Source: Ohtaekwangia sp. (GTDB lineage: Bacteria; Bacteroidota; Bacteroidia; Cytophagales; Cyclobacteriaceae). From it: a stretch of DNA of 64,000 nucleotides. Of this stretch, positions 1-8,185 are shown piece by piece. The stretch spans positions 425,149-489,148 of the forward strand of contig JAJNPV010000021.1 of assembly GCA_021155195.1 (NCBI GenBank), given 5' to 3'. The notes beneath the pieces are model-generated. The model saw nothing but the letters and a program-made list of their open reading frames with translations. It was not told where the DNA came from and made no database searches. The position numbers and the translations under genes are program-made. How positions within the stretch are numbered: position 1 is the stretch's first letter; each line of letters opens with the position of its first letter.

Positions 1-29
1 AATTTACAAAAAAATACGACCGATTTCTA

Positions 30-1508
30 ATGGGAAAAGAGATTACAAGCCGCACGGAGGATTACTCGCAATGGTATAATGACTTAGTTAAAAAAGCAGA
101 TTTAGCAGAAAATTCGGATGTGCGTGGCTGCATGGTGATTAAGCCCTATGGGTATAGCATTTGGGAAAAAATGCAGCAGGCATTGGACAAGATGTTTAAG
201 GATACAGGACATGTAAATGCATACTTCCCCCTTTTTGTTCCAAAAAGCATGTTTGAAGCTGAAGAAAAAAATGCTGAAGGCTTTGCAAAGGAATGTGCTA
301 TTGTCACTCACTATCGACTTAAAACCGATCCTGAAAAAAAAGGAAAACTAATAGTTGACCCCGCTGCCAAGTTAGAGGAAGAGTTGGTCGTTCGACCTAC
401 TAGTGAAGCAATTATTTGGAGCACCTATAAGCGATGGGTTCAGTCGTATCGCGACCTACCCTTACTAATTAATCAATGGGCAAACGTAGTACGATGGGAA
501 ATGCGCACTCGATTATTCTTACGGACAGCCGAGTTTCTTTGGCAGGAAGGCCACACGGCTCATGCTACTAAGCAAGAAGCAATAAAAGAGACTGAGCAGA
601 TGCTGGATGTATATGCTGAGTTTGCCGAAACGTTTATGGCTATGCCGGTAATAAAAGGAATAAAATCAGAAGGCGAACGATTTCCGGGTGCTGTGGAAAC
701 CTATTGCATTGAAGCAATGATGCAGGACGGAAAAGCATTGCAAGCCGGGACTTCACATTTCCTGGGTCAGAATTTTGCAGATGCCTTTGATGTTCAGTTC
801 ACCAATAAAGAAGGCAAACTTGAAAAAGTGTGGGGAACCTCGTGGGGGGTAAGCACCCGGTTAATTGGTGCTTTAATCATGGCTCACTCCGATGATGATG
901 GATTAGTAATCCCGCCAAGGTTAGCTCCTATTCATGTTGTTATCGTTCCTATTTTCAGAACGGAAGAAGAGCTCTCAAAAATTTCGGAAACGGCTGAGCG
1001 AATTGCTTCTGCCTTGCGTAAGCAAGGTTATTCGGTAAAGTTTGATAATAGAGATACCCATAAGCCTGGATTTAAGTTTGCCGAATATGAATTGAAAGGG
1101 GTACCCGTGCGCATTGCCATTGGTCCGCGTGATCTAGAAAATGGTACCGTTGAAGTAGCCCGCAGGGATACCAAGGAGAAACAAATAATGTCAATAGAAA
1201 CCGTGGCAGCATCAATCCCGGCATTACTCGAAAACATTCAGAATAACATCTACCAAAAAGCCCTCAAATTTCGCGAATCGATGATGACCCCGGTAGATTC
1301 CTTTGAAGACTTTAAAAATGTGTTGGATACGAAAGGTGGTTTTGTATTAGCGCATTGGGATGGTACCCCAGAAACGGAAGCTGCCATTAAGGACGCAACG
1401 AAAGCAACCATTCGATGCATTCCCTTGGATGCGAAGCCAGAAGCCGGTGTGTGCGTATATTCAGGGAAACCCTCAACTAAACGGGTTTTGTTTGCAAGGG
1501 CGTATTAA
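30..1508 (+). CDS. proS: Prolyl-tRNA synthetase, eukaryote/archaeal-like type
   Basis: Charges tRNA-Pro with proline in the cytoplasm. At 492 residues, with no bacterial editing insertion between motifs 2 and 3, it belongs to the short eukaryote/archaeal-like ProRS class. Class II core: the N-terminal GCMVIKPYGYSIWEKMQ segment, RPTSEAIIW near residue 122, motif 2 around RWEMRTRLFLRTAEFLWQEGHT (about 155-175), and GTSWGVSTRLIGA near 270. The anticodon-binding domain starts near IHVVIVPIFR (about 301). The C-terminal tail ends in Tyr (LFARAY), typical of this class. The ATG follows an A-rich leader. It sits alone, with a repeat remnant after it. The call is secure. Confidence 0.97.
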   Translation: MGKEITSRTEDYSQWYNDLVKKADLAENSDVRGCMVIKPYGYSIWEKMQQALDKMFKDTGHVNAYFPLFVPKSMFEAEEKNAEGFAKECAIVTHYRLKTDPEKKGKLIVDPAAKLEEELVVRPTSEAIIWSTYKRWVQSYRDLPLLINQWANVVRWEMRTRLFLRTAEFLWQEGHTAHATKQEAIKETEQMLDVYAEFAETFMAMPVIKGIKSEGERFPGAVETYCIEAMMQDGKALQAGTSHFLGQNFADAFDVQFTNKEGKLEKVWGTSWGVSTRLIGALIMAHSDDDGLVIPPRLAPIHVVIVPIFRTEEELSKISETAERIASALRKQGYSVKFDNRDTHKPGFKFAEYELKGVPVRIAIGPRDLENGTVEVARRDTKEKQIMSIETVAASIPALLENIQNNIYQKALKFRESMMTPVDSFEDFKNVLDTKGGFVLAHWDGTPETEAAIKDATKATIRCIPLDAKPEAGVCVYSGKPSTKRVLFARAY

Positions 1509-1575
1509 ATTTCTAACCACCGGGGCACTCAGGCATAAAGAAATTCAAAACAGGCAATTATTTCTTCTTAGGAAG

Positions 1576-1596
1576 CTCTGCCAACTCCGCGGTTAA
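1576..1596. repeat. Remnant of the CCGCAAAG/CTCTGCGGTTAA repeat family
   Basis: The bases ending CTCCGCGGTTAA match the right end of a dispersed imperfect palindrome seen in fuller form at 11389-11622, 27507-27567 and 34570-34654. Only the right arm is recognisable here. A separate small hairpin (TTTTAGG, ACT, CCTAAAA) lies at 1613-1629 between this remnant and the next gene. Confidence 0.4.
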
Positions 1597-1646
1597 ATTT
1601 AAAATTGACTACTTTTAGGACTCCTAAAATTTAAACTAGCTGGCTA

Positions 1647-2117
1647 GTGATCGAGTGGATAACTGTTATTTCGTTGATTTTGTTTGGTCTCATTCTGATC
1701 ATTGCCGAAGTCATTTTTGTACCCGGAACCACCATTGTTGGGGTCATTGGGTTTCTGTTTTTAATAGTTGGTATCGGATTTAGTTTTAGTTATTTCGGTA
1801 GTGAAACGGGATGGACAACCGTAGGTATATCCGCTACCCTATCGGGATTAATTTTATACTATTCATTCAAGTCCAATGTATGGAGTCGCTTCTCTCTAAA
1901 GTCATCTATACAAAGTAAAGTAAATGAAGGCGACCTTGAATCCCTTACAATTGGAATTGAGGGCCTGGCAATCTCAGCATTGCGTCCAATTGGTAAAGCC
2001 AGTCTTGGCGATAAAATTTTCGAAGTAAAAACCATGGGCGAATACCTAGACAGCGGCAGCAAAGTGCGCGTTGTTAAAATAATAATGAACCAAATAATCG
2101 TAGAACCAATAATTTAA
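1647..2117 (+). CDS. NfeD-like membrane protein
   Basis: A 156-residue short NfeD-family protein. Three hydrophobic segments (about residues 4-25, 27-48 and 55-74) precede a small soluble C-terminal domain of about 60 residues (EGLAISALRPIGKASLGDKIFEV), the expected OB-fold. It lacks the N-terminal serine-protease domain of long NfeD forms. NfeD proteins are known partners of flotillins and SPFH proteins, and floA begins 4 bases after this stop, so the two are surely co-transcribed. The start is GTG at 1647; no ATG upstream fits. The function is inferred from family and context. Confidence 0.88.
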   Translation: MIEWITVISLILFGLILIIAEVIFVPGTTIVGVIGFLFLIVGIGFSFSYFGSETGWTTVGISATLSGLILYYSFKSNVWSRFSLKSSIQSKVNEGDLESLTIGIEGLAISALRPIGKASLGDKIFEVKTMGEYLDSGSKVRVVKIIMNQIIVEPII

Positions 2118-2121
2118 AACT

Positions 2122-3105
2122 ATGGAAGGCTTAGCATTTATTTTTATCATTTTCATTGGGATCATCGCGTTCTTCATGTTCCTGTATTTTGTGCCTGTTG
2201 GGCTCTGGATCACGGCTGTATTTGCCGGAGTGAAAGTTACCATTGGCGAACTTATTGGAATGCGCATTAGAAAAGTACCGCCCGGCATTATTGTAAACTC
2301 ACTCATTACTGCAACCAAGGCTGGTTTACAAGTAACCACCCGCGAATTAGAAACCCATTACCTGGCAGGGGGTGATGTGCCAAATGTTATCCGCGCATTG
2401 ATCTCAGCCGAAAAGGCAAATATCAGTTTGAGTTTTAAACAAGCAACTGCCATCAACCTGGCTGGTCGCGATGTGTTTGAAGCCGTTCAGATTTCAGTTA
2501 ATCCAAAAGTAATTACAACCCCTAAAGTTGCTGCTGTTGCTGCTGATGGCATACAGCTAATCGCTATTGCGAGGGTAACCGTGCGCGCAAGCATTGCTCA
2601 GTTGGTGGGTGGTGCGGGTGAAGATACAATTCTTGCCCGTGTAGGTGAAGGTATTGTAACCTCCATCGGTTCGGCTAAATCACATAAGGAAGTGCTTGCC
2701 AATCCTGATAAAATTTCAAAACTCGTTTTATCCCGTGGATTGGATGCGGGTACTGCCTTCGAAATTCTTTCTATTGATATTGCTGATGTAGATGTAGGCG
2801 CGAACATTGGAGCCAAATTACAAACCGATCAGGCTGCTGCCGATTTAAAAGTTGCCGAAGCACGGGCTGAAGAGCGCAGAGCAATGGCCGTAGCCCTTGA
2901 GCAGGAAATGATTGCCAAAGCTCAGGAAGCGAAAGCGAATGTGATTCAGGCCGAAGCCGAAATTCCTAAAGCAATTGCTGAGGCTTTTGTAAAAGGCAAC
3001 CTGGGTATTATGGATTATTACAAAATGCAAAATATTCAGGCGGATACTGACATGAGACAATCCGTATCAGGATCAGAAAAGAAGAGTAATAATCCTAAGG
3101 AATAG
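2122..3105 (+). CDS. floA: Flotillin-like protein FloA
   Basis: A 327-residue FloA/YqfA-type flotillin that organises functional membrane microdomains. An N-terminal membrane hairpin (about residues 4-37, LAFIFIIFIGIIAFFMFLYF) is followed by an SPFH-like domain (about 40-230; GLQVTTRELETHYLAGGDV, VARVTVRASIAQLVGGAGEDT). An Ala/Glu-rich coiled coil follows (about 235-290; AEARAEERRAMAVALEQEM), then a conserved YYKMQNIQADTDMR tail. Length and order match Bacillus FloA. It is the second gene of the nfeD-floA pair and ends before a strong hairpin terminator. Confidence 0.96.
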   Translation: MEGLAFIFIIFIGIIAFFMFLYFVPVGLWITAVFAGVKVTIGELIGMRIRKVPPGIIVNSLITATKAGLQVTTRELETHYLAGGDVPNVIRALISAEKANISLSFKQATAINLAGRDVFEAVQISVNPKVITTPKVAAVAADGIQLIAIARVTVRASIAQLVGGAGEDTILARVGEGIVTSIGSAKSHKEVLANPDKISKLVLSRGLDAGTAFEILSIDIADVDVGANIGAKLQTDQAAADLKVAEARAEERRAMAVALEQEMIAKAQEAKANVIQAEAEIPKAIAEAFVKGNLGIMDYYKMQNIQADTDMRQSVSGSEKKSNNPKE

Positions 3106-3126
3106 TTTTTTATAAGTTGACTAAAG

Positions 3127-3165
3127 AAAAAAGCAATTGACATATTTTTTGTCAATTGCTTTTTT
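3127..3165. terminator. Bidirectional rho-independent terminator between floA and mltF
   Basis: A perfect inverted repeat (AAAAAGCAATTGAC at 3128-3141 with its complement at 3151-3164) has A residues on the left and T residues on the right. It lies between the convergent floA and MltF-like genes and can serve both. Confidence 0.9.
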
Positions 3166-3184
3166 GTTACCAGCCCAATTTGCT

Positions 3185-4624
3185 TCAGGCAACAATGCGC
3201 AGCTTATATTCTTCATAGCGCTGCAACACCTCTTTCACATATCGTATTGGTCCATCACATCGGCAATAGCCCACTACTGTTACAGGGTCTCTGAAATATT
3301 TGGGATCTGATTTCTGTTTCAAGTAATACTCAACGTTATCCTGCCAAACAGTTGGGTCTTTGCCATACTTCTTGGTTAATTTTTGGGCATCCGACACATG
3401 AGTAAGCCCTACATTGTAAGAGGCAAGTACAAATTTCATTCTTTCCTCAGGATCTGATACCGTTTTTGCCCATTGCCTATCCAGAAACTTTAAAAACTTA
3501 ATCCCCGCGGTAATATTCTGATTGGGATCCCACAAGTCCTTTGCTCCGAAATATTTCCCCGTCTCGGGCATCACTTGCATTAACCCAATGGCACCTGCCC
3601 ATGATTTTACTTTGGGGTCAAAGTTCGATTCCTGATAAGCAACTGAAGCAATCAATCGCCAGTCCCACCCAATTTGTTCAGCTCCCTTTTTTAATTGATC
3701 ATCGAAGGGAGATAACTGATCGCCTGCTAACGAAGAGTATTCACTTCTGCTATGCGCCAACGAGAGTCGCGGGCTGTCTAAATATTTATTGTAGATCACA
3801 TTAAAAACTCCACTGCGCTTGATATCCTTTAACCAACCATTTGTAGCTGCTAACAGATCGGGAGAATTCTTTCGAACGCCCCAGGCTATTTGCTGAGGTA
3901 AACTCACCACTGTATTTATATCCAGGTTGGGGTAATAGAGTTGATTAACCATGGCTATGGTTTGATCCGTAACGGTATATTTAATTTCACCCGTAGCCAC
4001 ATTTCGAATCAACGATTCCGTTTCGGCCGTGGCACTATCTTCAATTATTTTAATTGGCCCACCAATCTCACTCGATAAATTTACCATGCGCTCTTTAAAG
4101 GCAGAGCCCTTCATCACATGTACTTCCTTGCCAATTAGTTTGACCGGATTGCGAATCAATTTTTTTTCAACGAGTTGGGGTGGCTGCATGCGCCAGTTTG
4201 CGGGTTTCTTTTGTACCAACACCTGATGGGTATTAAAGTGAGCATCCGTAAAACTTAGGTATTGAGTTCGCTCTTGTGTGATTGTTAGTGGAAAGGCAAG
4301 AATATCACCTTCGCCCTTGTTCAGCATATCAATAGCTTGCTCTATGCCGCTTACCAGTTTTATTTTTAAATCAACCTTAAGGTTTTTGGCAAGGCGCTGA
4401 AGCAGTTCATACTCAAAGCCCATTGGGCGGCCCTTGTAAATGAAATAACTAATGGAGTTGTTGTCGACTAAGGCAGTCAGGCTGCCTCTTTTACGAATTA
4501 CATCCAGATCAAATTCAACCTGCGGTTCTTTTGCAAACGCATCCTGTTCATGCTCCTTTTCGCAGCTACTTAGGCAAGCAAACGCAAAAAGAAACGAGAA
4601 AAGCCAACCGTATCTTTTGGTCAT
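3185..4624 (-). CDS. mltF: MltF-like membrane-bound lytic murein transglycosylase, lipoprotein
   Basis: Predicted to cleave peptidoglycan glycan strands from the periplasmic side of the outer membrane. The signal peptide ends in a lipobox with Cys21 (FACLSSC). Residues about 40-280 form a solute-binding-protein family 3 domain (SLTALVDNNSISYFIYKGRPMG, GFEYELLQRLAK), the regulatory half known from MltF. Residues about 305-440 form an SLT domain with the catalytic Glu in AYQESNFDP and the motifs GLMQVMPETG and ASYNVGLTHV. At 479 residues it is normal for the family. A hairpin terminator lies beyond its stop and another upstream of its start, so it is probably monocistronic. Confidence 0.93.
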   Translation of the reverse strand: MTKRYGWLFSFLFAFACLSSCEKEHEQDAFAKEPQVEFDLDVIRKRGSLTALVDNNSISYFIYKGRPMGFEYELLQRLAKNLKVDLKIKLVSGIEQAIDMLNKGEGDILAFPLTITQERTQYLSFTDAHFNTHQVLVQKKPANWRMQPPQLVEKKLIRNPVKLIGKEVHVMKGSAFKERMVNLSSEIGGPIKIIEDSATAETESLIRNVATGEIKYTVTDQTIAMVNQLYYPNLDINTVVSLPQQIAWGVRKNSPDLLAATNGWLKDIKRSGVFNVIYNKYLDSPRLSLAHSRSEYSSLAGDQLSPFDDQLKKGAEQIGWDWRLIASVAYQESNFDPKVKSWAGAIGLMQVMPETGKYFGAKDLWDPNQNITAGIKFLKFLDRQWAKTVSDPEERMKFVLASYNVGLTHVSDAQKLTKKYGKDPTVWQDNVEYYLKQKSDPKYFRDPVTVVGYCRCDGPIRYVKEVLQRYEEYKLRIVA

Positions 4625-4653
4625 AGAAATGAAGATACGGGTTTAGCGATAAT

Positions 4654-4686
4654 AAAAAAAGAGGCTCTCAGGAGCCTCTTTTTTTA
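4654..4686 (-). terminator. Terminator of the Oar-like receptor gene
   Basis: The hairpin AAAGAGGCTC / GAGCCTCTTT with long A and T tracts lies 20 bases beyond the stop of the receptor gene. Read on the minus strand it ends in a T run. Confidence 0.9.
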
Positions 4687-4705
4687 TTAAATTTAAAATT
4701 AACTA

Positions 4706-7700
4706 TTAGTTAAATGTATAGCGAAGGGTTAATTGGCCTTGCCAAGCATTGCTTAATGAGATACCACGCACAAACCGATCTTGCGCTAAAACTACTTCAG
4801 TAGTTCCATCTGCTTTGGTAATTGTTTGGGTTGCCATTCTATAAGAAGGAACACCCTGTGCATTCGTACTTGCGAGTGTCAAAGGTGTGGTTGTAACAGT
4901 TGTGTACGCTACACCCCATTTGTTGTTTAGCAAATTGCCAACGTTAAGAACATCAAAACGAATTTGAAATGCATTGCGTTTTGCTTTCGCTCCTACTTTG
5001 ATATAAATGTCTTGAGCAATTGAAAAATCAAAACGCGTTAACCAAGGGAAGTCCTGCCCATTCCTTTCAGCATACTGACCTCTGCGGCTTGATAAATATT
5101 CATCGCCATCAATAAAGGCATCAAATGCTGCTTGTTGATCAGCAGCGGTAAAGGTCTTACCACCTGCTGTTAACGTAGCAAAAGAAAGCTCAGTAGCAGA
5201 ATTAGGAACATAAATCAAGTCGTTATTCTGCCCATCACCATTCATATCGTTGCTATAGATATAGGATATTTTCGGCCCGCTGTTGGCAGTGGTTCCAAGC
5301 GTAACGGTAGTGGCACCTCCAAATTCACCGCCATACTCTTTTCTATAATTAACATATCCCACAATGCGATGACGAAGATCGTTATCCGCATATGAAGTAG
5401 CCAGGTAGTTTTGGCCGAATACCGTAGGCATATTCGCTTGTACAGTACTTCCTACTGATTGCAAATCGCGCGCATACCCATAAGTGTATGCAAGCATTCC
5501 TCCAAATCCATTGATTGCTGTTCGCTCAAGTTTTGCGGTTAGTGTATAAGAATAGCCCTTGCTGGTATTCTTTAATACAAATGTATTGCTCACCTGGGTA
5601 TTGATGAAACGGGGATTACCAGCCGTATTAAATCTGTCGCGGGTATCAGACCCTGTAAACGTTGCCGCTGGTGCATTCAAGTTTGCATCGATATACCTAA
5701 GTGCTTGAATGTTTTTGTTATGAATAGCCTCAACCGTAGCGATTAAGCCATACGGTAACTTCTTATCAATAGCCAAGTTTGTCTTTAGCACCATTGGATA
5801 CTTCAAATCTGGATCCGATGCATTCACTACAAACCCTGTAGGTGCTGAGGGATTAATAAGGCCTGTTGGTAAATCAGCTGGGTTTTCACGGAACGGAATA
5901 TTGTTAGTTAATGTAACCACGGCAGTATTTACTCCATTATTACCTAATTGGTTAGAGATTAATACTTGTGGGATTCGGGAAACAAAAGTTCCAATTCCTC
6001 CTCGTACCTGAATGGTTTGATCACCTTTCACATCATAATTAAATCCAACACGGGGCGAGATTAATAGTTTGTTTTTCGGAAATGCTCCTGTGCTAACTTT
6101 ATAAGGCTGTTGATAATCATCTTTGAATGTAAGCCCAGCAACGGTTGTATTATTATATGGCTCAGTTGTTGAATTATCGTATGCGAAAATATCACCACGA
6201 AGCCCTGCTGTTAGTTTAAACTTATCATTTACCTGAAGTTCATCCTGTACATAAAAACTGTAAGTATTTGACTTAAGTGTTTGCCATGGCTTTTCACCCG
6301 CAGGCAATAGCGACACACGTAAATTGTAACGTGCCACATTTACAGGTGAGTTTACATTGGTAGGATCAGCCAAATAAGAATTCATTGCTGTATAGAAATC
6401 GGCTAACGAGCGGTATACATATACTCCATTGGAGCTAGGAAAAAAGAGGTTATCAGAAACAAAACGTTCAAAAGAAAGACCTGCGGTTAGAGTATGTTTT
6501 CCTGCATAATAGGTTAAGTTATCAGTAAAATTGAAAGTGGAATACCTTAACTTATTATCCGGTGTAAAGGGATCAAATCCTACAGTTGTATAGGTTGATT
6601 GTGTACCTGGGTCTTGTATTTCAATGGTTGGAAATAATCCCGTTCTGTAGTTTCTATCTTCATTCTGTTTGTTAAAAGTAAGAATGGCTTTGTTCGAGAA
6701 TTTGCTTGCAAAGTTAGAATTCAATTCAAGCGCAACAGATCGGGTATTGTCCTGAATGTTATATCCCGTATTCTCCATAGAGAGCGCAGCTGCTGAGTTA
6801 TTACGGTTACCAAAACCAGCTGTGTTGCTACTGTTACTATTGCTGATTAAGGACCCTGACTCAGAGTCATGATGTGAGTAGCGTAATGATAGTTTGTGAT
6901 TATTATTAATGTTATAATCCAATCGGATAAGGGCCTTCTTACTGATAATATCATTATTATAATTGTCAATCGCACCACCATCCCAATTAAAATTCTGACG
7001 CATAAAATCACCCAATGTATTTAGGTCAGAAGCTGTAACGCGTGAGACGTTTGTACCACCCGAACCTCTATCGGCAGACCAGGTAAGAGCAGGTGCAGTG
7101 CTTTCGAATTTTTCGGCATTGACAAAAACAAAAAGTTTATTTTTAATAATTGGAGCCCCTATACGGAAACCCATTGTCTTCTCATCAATGTTAATACCGG
7201 TCAAATCTTTGCCATAAACCTTGTCTCCTGTTAACTTATTACCTCGAGTTATATAGTAGGCAGAACCTATCACTTCATTTGTTCCTGACCGGGTAACCGC
7301 ATTGATACTTGCCCCAGCAAATCCAGATTGACGAACATCAAATGGAGCAACGTTAAGCTGAATTTCGTCAAAAGCATCTAACGAAACAGGTGTTGTTCCG
7401 GTGCGACCACCCGCCTGAGCAGAACTTCCCAATCCAAAACCGTTATTGAAAACCGAGCCATCAATTGTAAAACTATTGAAGCGGCTATCCTGGCCAGCAA
7501 ATGAGCGCCCGTTTCCGAAAGCGTTGTATTTTATAATGTCATCTACCGTTCTTCCAATGGTTGGCACACTATTAATTAAACCAGTACCAAAAGTTGCAGC
7601 TGCACCCGTGCGGTCTGCACTAAAAATTCCGTCTGTCTCACCAGAGATAACAATTTCCTCAAGTTGAGTACTTTCATCAACCAGCTTTGCATTTACTGTT

Positions 7701-7999
7701 GCAGCAAAATTAAGAGTAAGAAAAACATCATTTACAACCTGTTCTTTATAGCCAACAAAGCTAATTTTAACAGTATATGGACCACCCACTCGCATACCTG
7801 GAATGCGATAGCGACCATCGGCCAGAGTAACTGAGCCATACGTAGTTCCTGATGGAGTATGGGTTGCAACGATATTGGCACCTGGAAGCGCCTCACCATT
7901 GGGATCTGTGACCAGCCCCGTTATGGACGATGTAGTTACCTGTGCATAACCGGCACCGGCCGATAACACGACAGCAATTAGCAGTAAAATTTTCCTCAT
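4706..7999 (-). CDS. Oar-like TonB-dependent outer-membrane receptor
   Basis: A 1097-residue outer-membrane protein. A signal peptide (MRKILLLIAVVLSAGAGYAQ) precedes a carboxypeptidase-regulatory-like beta-sandwich (about 24-110; SSITGLVTDPNGEALPGANI). A plug domain follows (IGRTVDDIIKYNAFGNGR, FTIDGSVFNNGFG, FDVRQSGFAGASINAVTRSG), then a long beta-barrel ending in Phe-Asn (QGQLTLRYTFN). The plug matches the Oar subgroup of TonB-dependent receptors, whose substrate is generally unknown. The open frame runs 41 codons further upstream, but the ATG at 7999 gives a clean signal peptide and is preferred. Flanking genes do not show a substrate. Confidence 0.9.
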   Translation of the reverse strand: MRKILLLIAVVLSAGAGYAQVTTSSITGLVTDPNGEALPGANIVATHTPSGTTYGSVTLADGRYRIPGMRVGGPYTVKISFVGYKEQVVNDVFLTLNFAATVNAKLVDESTQLEEIVISGETDGIFSADRTGAAATFGTGLINSVPTIGRTVDDIIKYNAFGNGRSFAGQDSRFNSFTIDGSVFNNGFGLGSSAQAGGRTGTTPVSLDAFDEIQLNVAPFDVRQSGFAGASINAVTRSGTNEVIGSAYYITRGNKLTGDKVYGKDLTGINIDEKTMGFRIGAPIIKNKLFVFVNAEKFESTAPALTWSADRGSGGTNVSRVTASDLNTLGDFMRQNFNWDGGAIDNYNNDIISKKALIRLDYNINNNHKLSLRYSHHDSESGSLISNSNSSNTAGFGNRNNSAAALSMENTGYNIQDNTRSVALELNSNFASKFSNKAILTFNKQNEDRNYRTGLFPTIEIQDPGTQSTYTTVGFDPFTPDNKLRYSTFNFTDNLTYYAGKHTLTAGLSFERFVSDNLFFPSSNGVYVYRSLADFYTAMNSYLADPTNVNSPVNVARYNLRVSLLPAGEKPWQTLKSNTYSFYVQDELQVNDKFKLTAGLRGDIFAYDNSTTEPYNNTTVAGLTFKDDYQQPYKVSTGAFPKNKLLISPRVGFNYDVKGDQTIQVRGGIGTFVSRIPQVLISNQLGNNGVNTAVVTLTNNIPFRENPADLPTGLINPSAPTGFVVNASDPDLKYPMVLKTNLAIDKKLPYGLIATVEAIHNKNIQALRYIDANLNAPAATFTGSDTRDRFNTAGNPRFINTQVSNTFVLKNTSKGYSYTLTAKLERTAINGFGGMLAYTYGYARDLQSVGSTVQANMPTVFGQNYLATSYADNDLRHRIVGYVNYRKEYGGEFGGATTVTLGTTANSGPKISYIYSNDMNGDGQNNDLIYVPNSATELSFATLTAGGKTFTAADQQAAFDAFIDGDEYLSSRRGQYAERNGQDFPWLTRFDFSIAQDIYIKVGAKAKRNAFQIRFDVLNVGNLLNNKWGVAYTTVTTTPLTLASTNAQGVPSYRMATQTITKADGTTEVVLAQDRFVRGISLSNAWQGQLTLRYTFN

Positions 8000-8032
8000 A
8001 AAAATTGGTTTAGTGTGTCTTATTTCAATGGG

Positions 8033-8040
8033 CAAAAATA
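8033..8040 (-). promoter_or_regulatory. Candidate -7 element for the Oar-like receptor gene
   Basis: On the minus strand TATTTTTG matches the Bacteroidota -7 consensus TANNTTTG, 33 bases before the ATG. No clear TTTG -33 box is seen, so this is tentative. Confidence 0.3.
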
Positions 8041-8185
8041 TCCTTTTGAGGATATAAATTGGCAGGCCATATTTTAAATCTTCCACACATTTTATTAACA
8101 ATTTAATAAACCCGTAAACCACTCATACTTTATCGTTTGCAGGTTGTGCGAAAAACCAATTAATTCCACTTTTTAAAATTCCTTC

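Noticed and set aside
8000..8122. N-terminal extension of the Oar-like receptor
   Set aside because: The upstream codons would bury the signal peptide and cover the likely promoter; the ATG at 7999 fits better.
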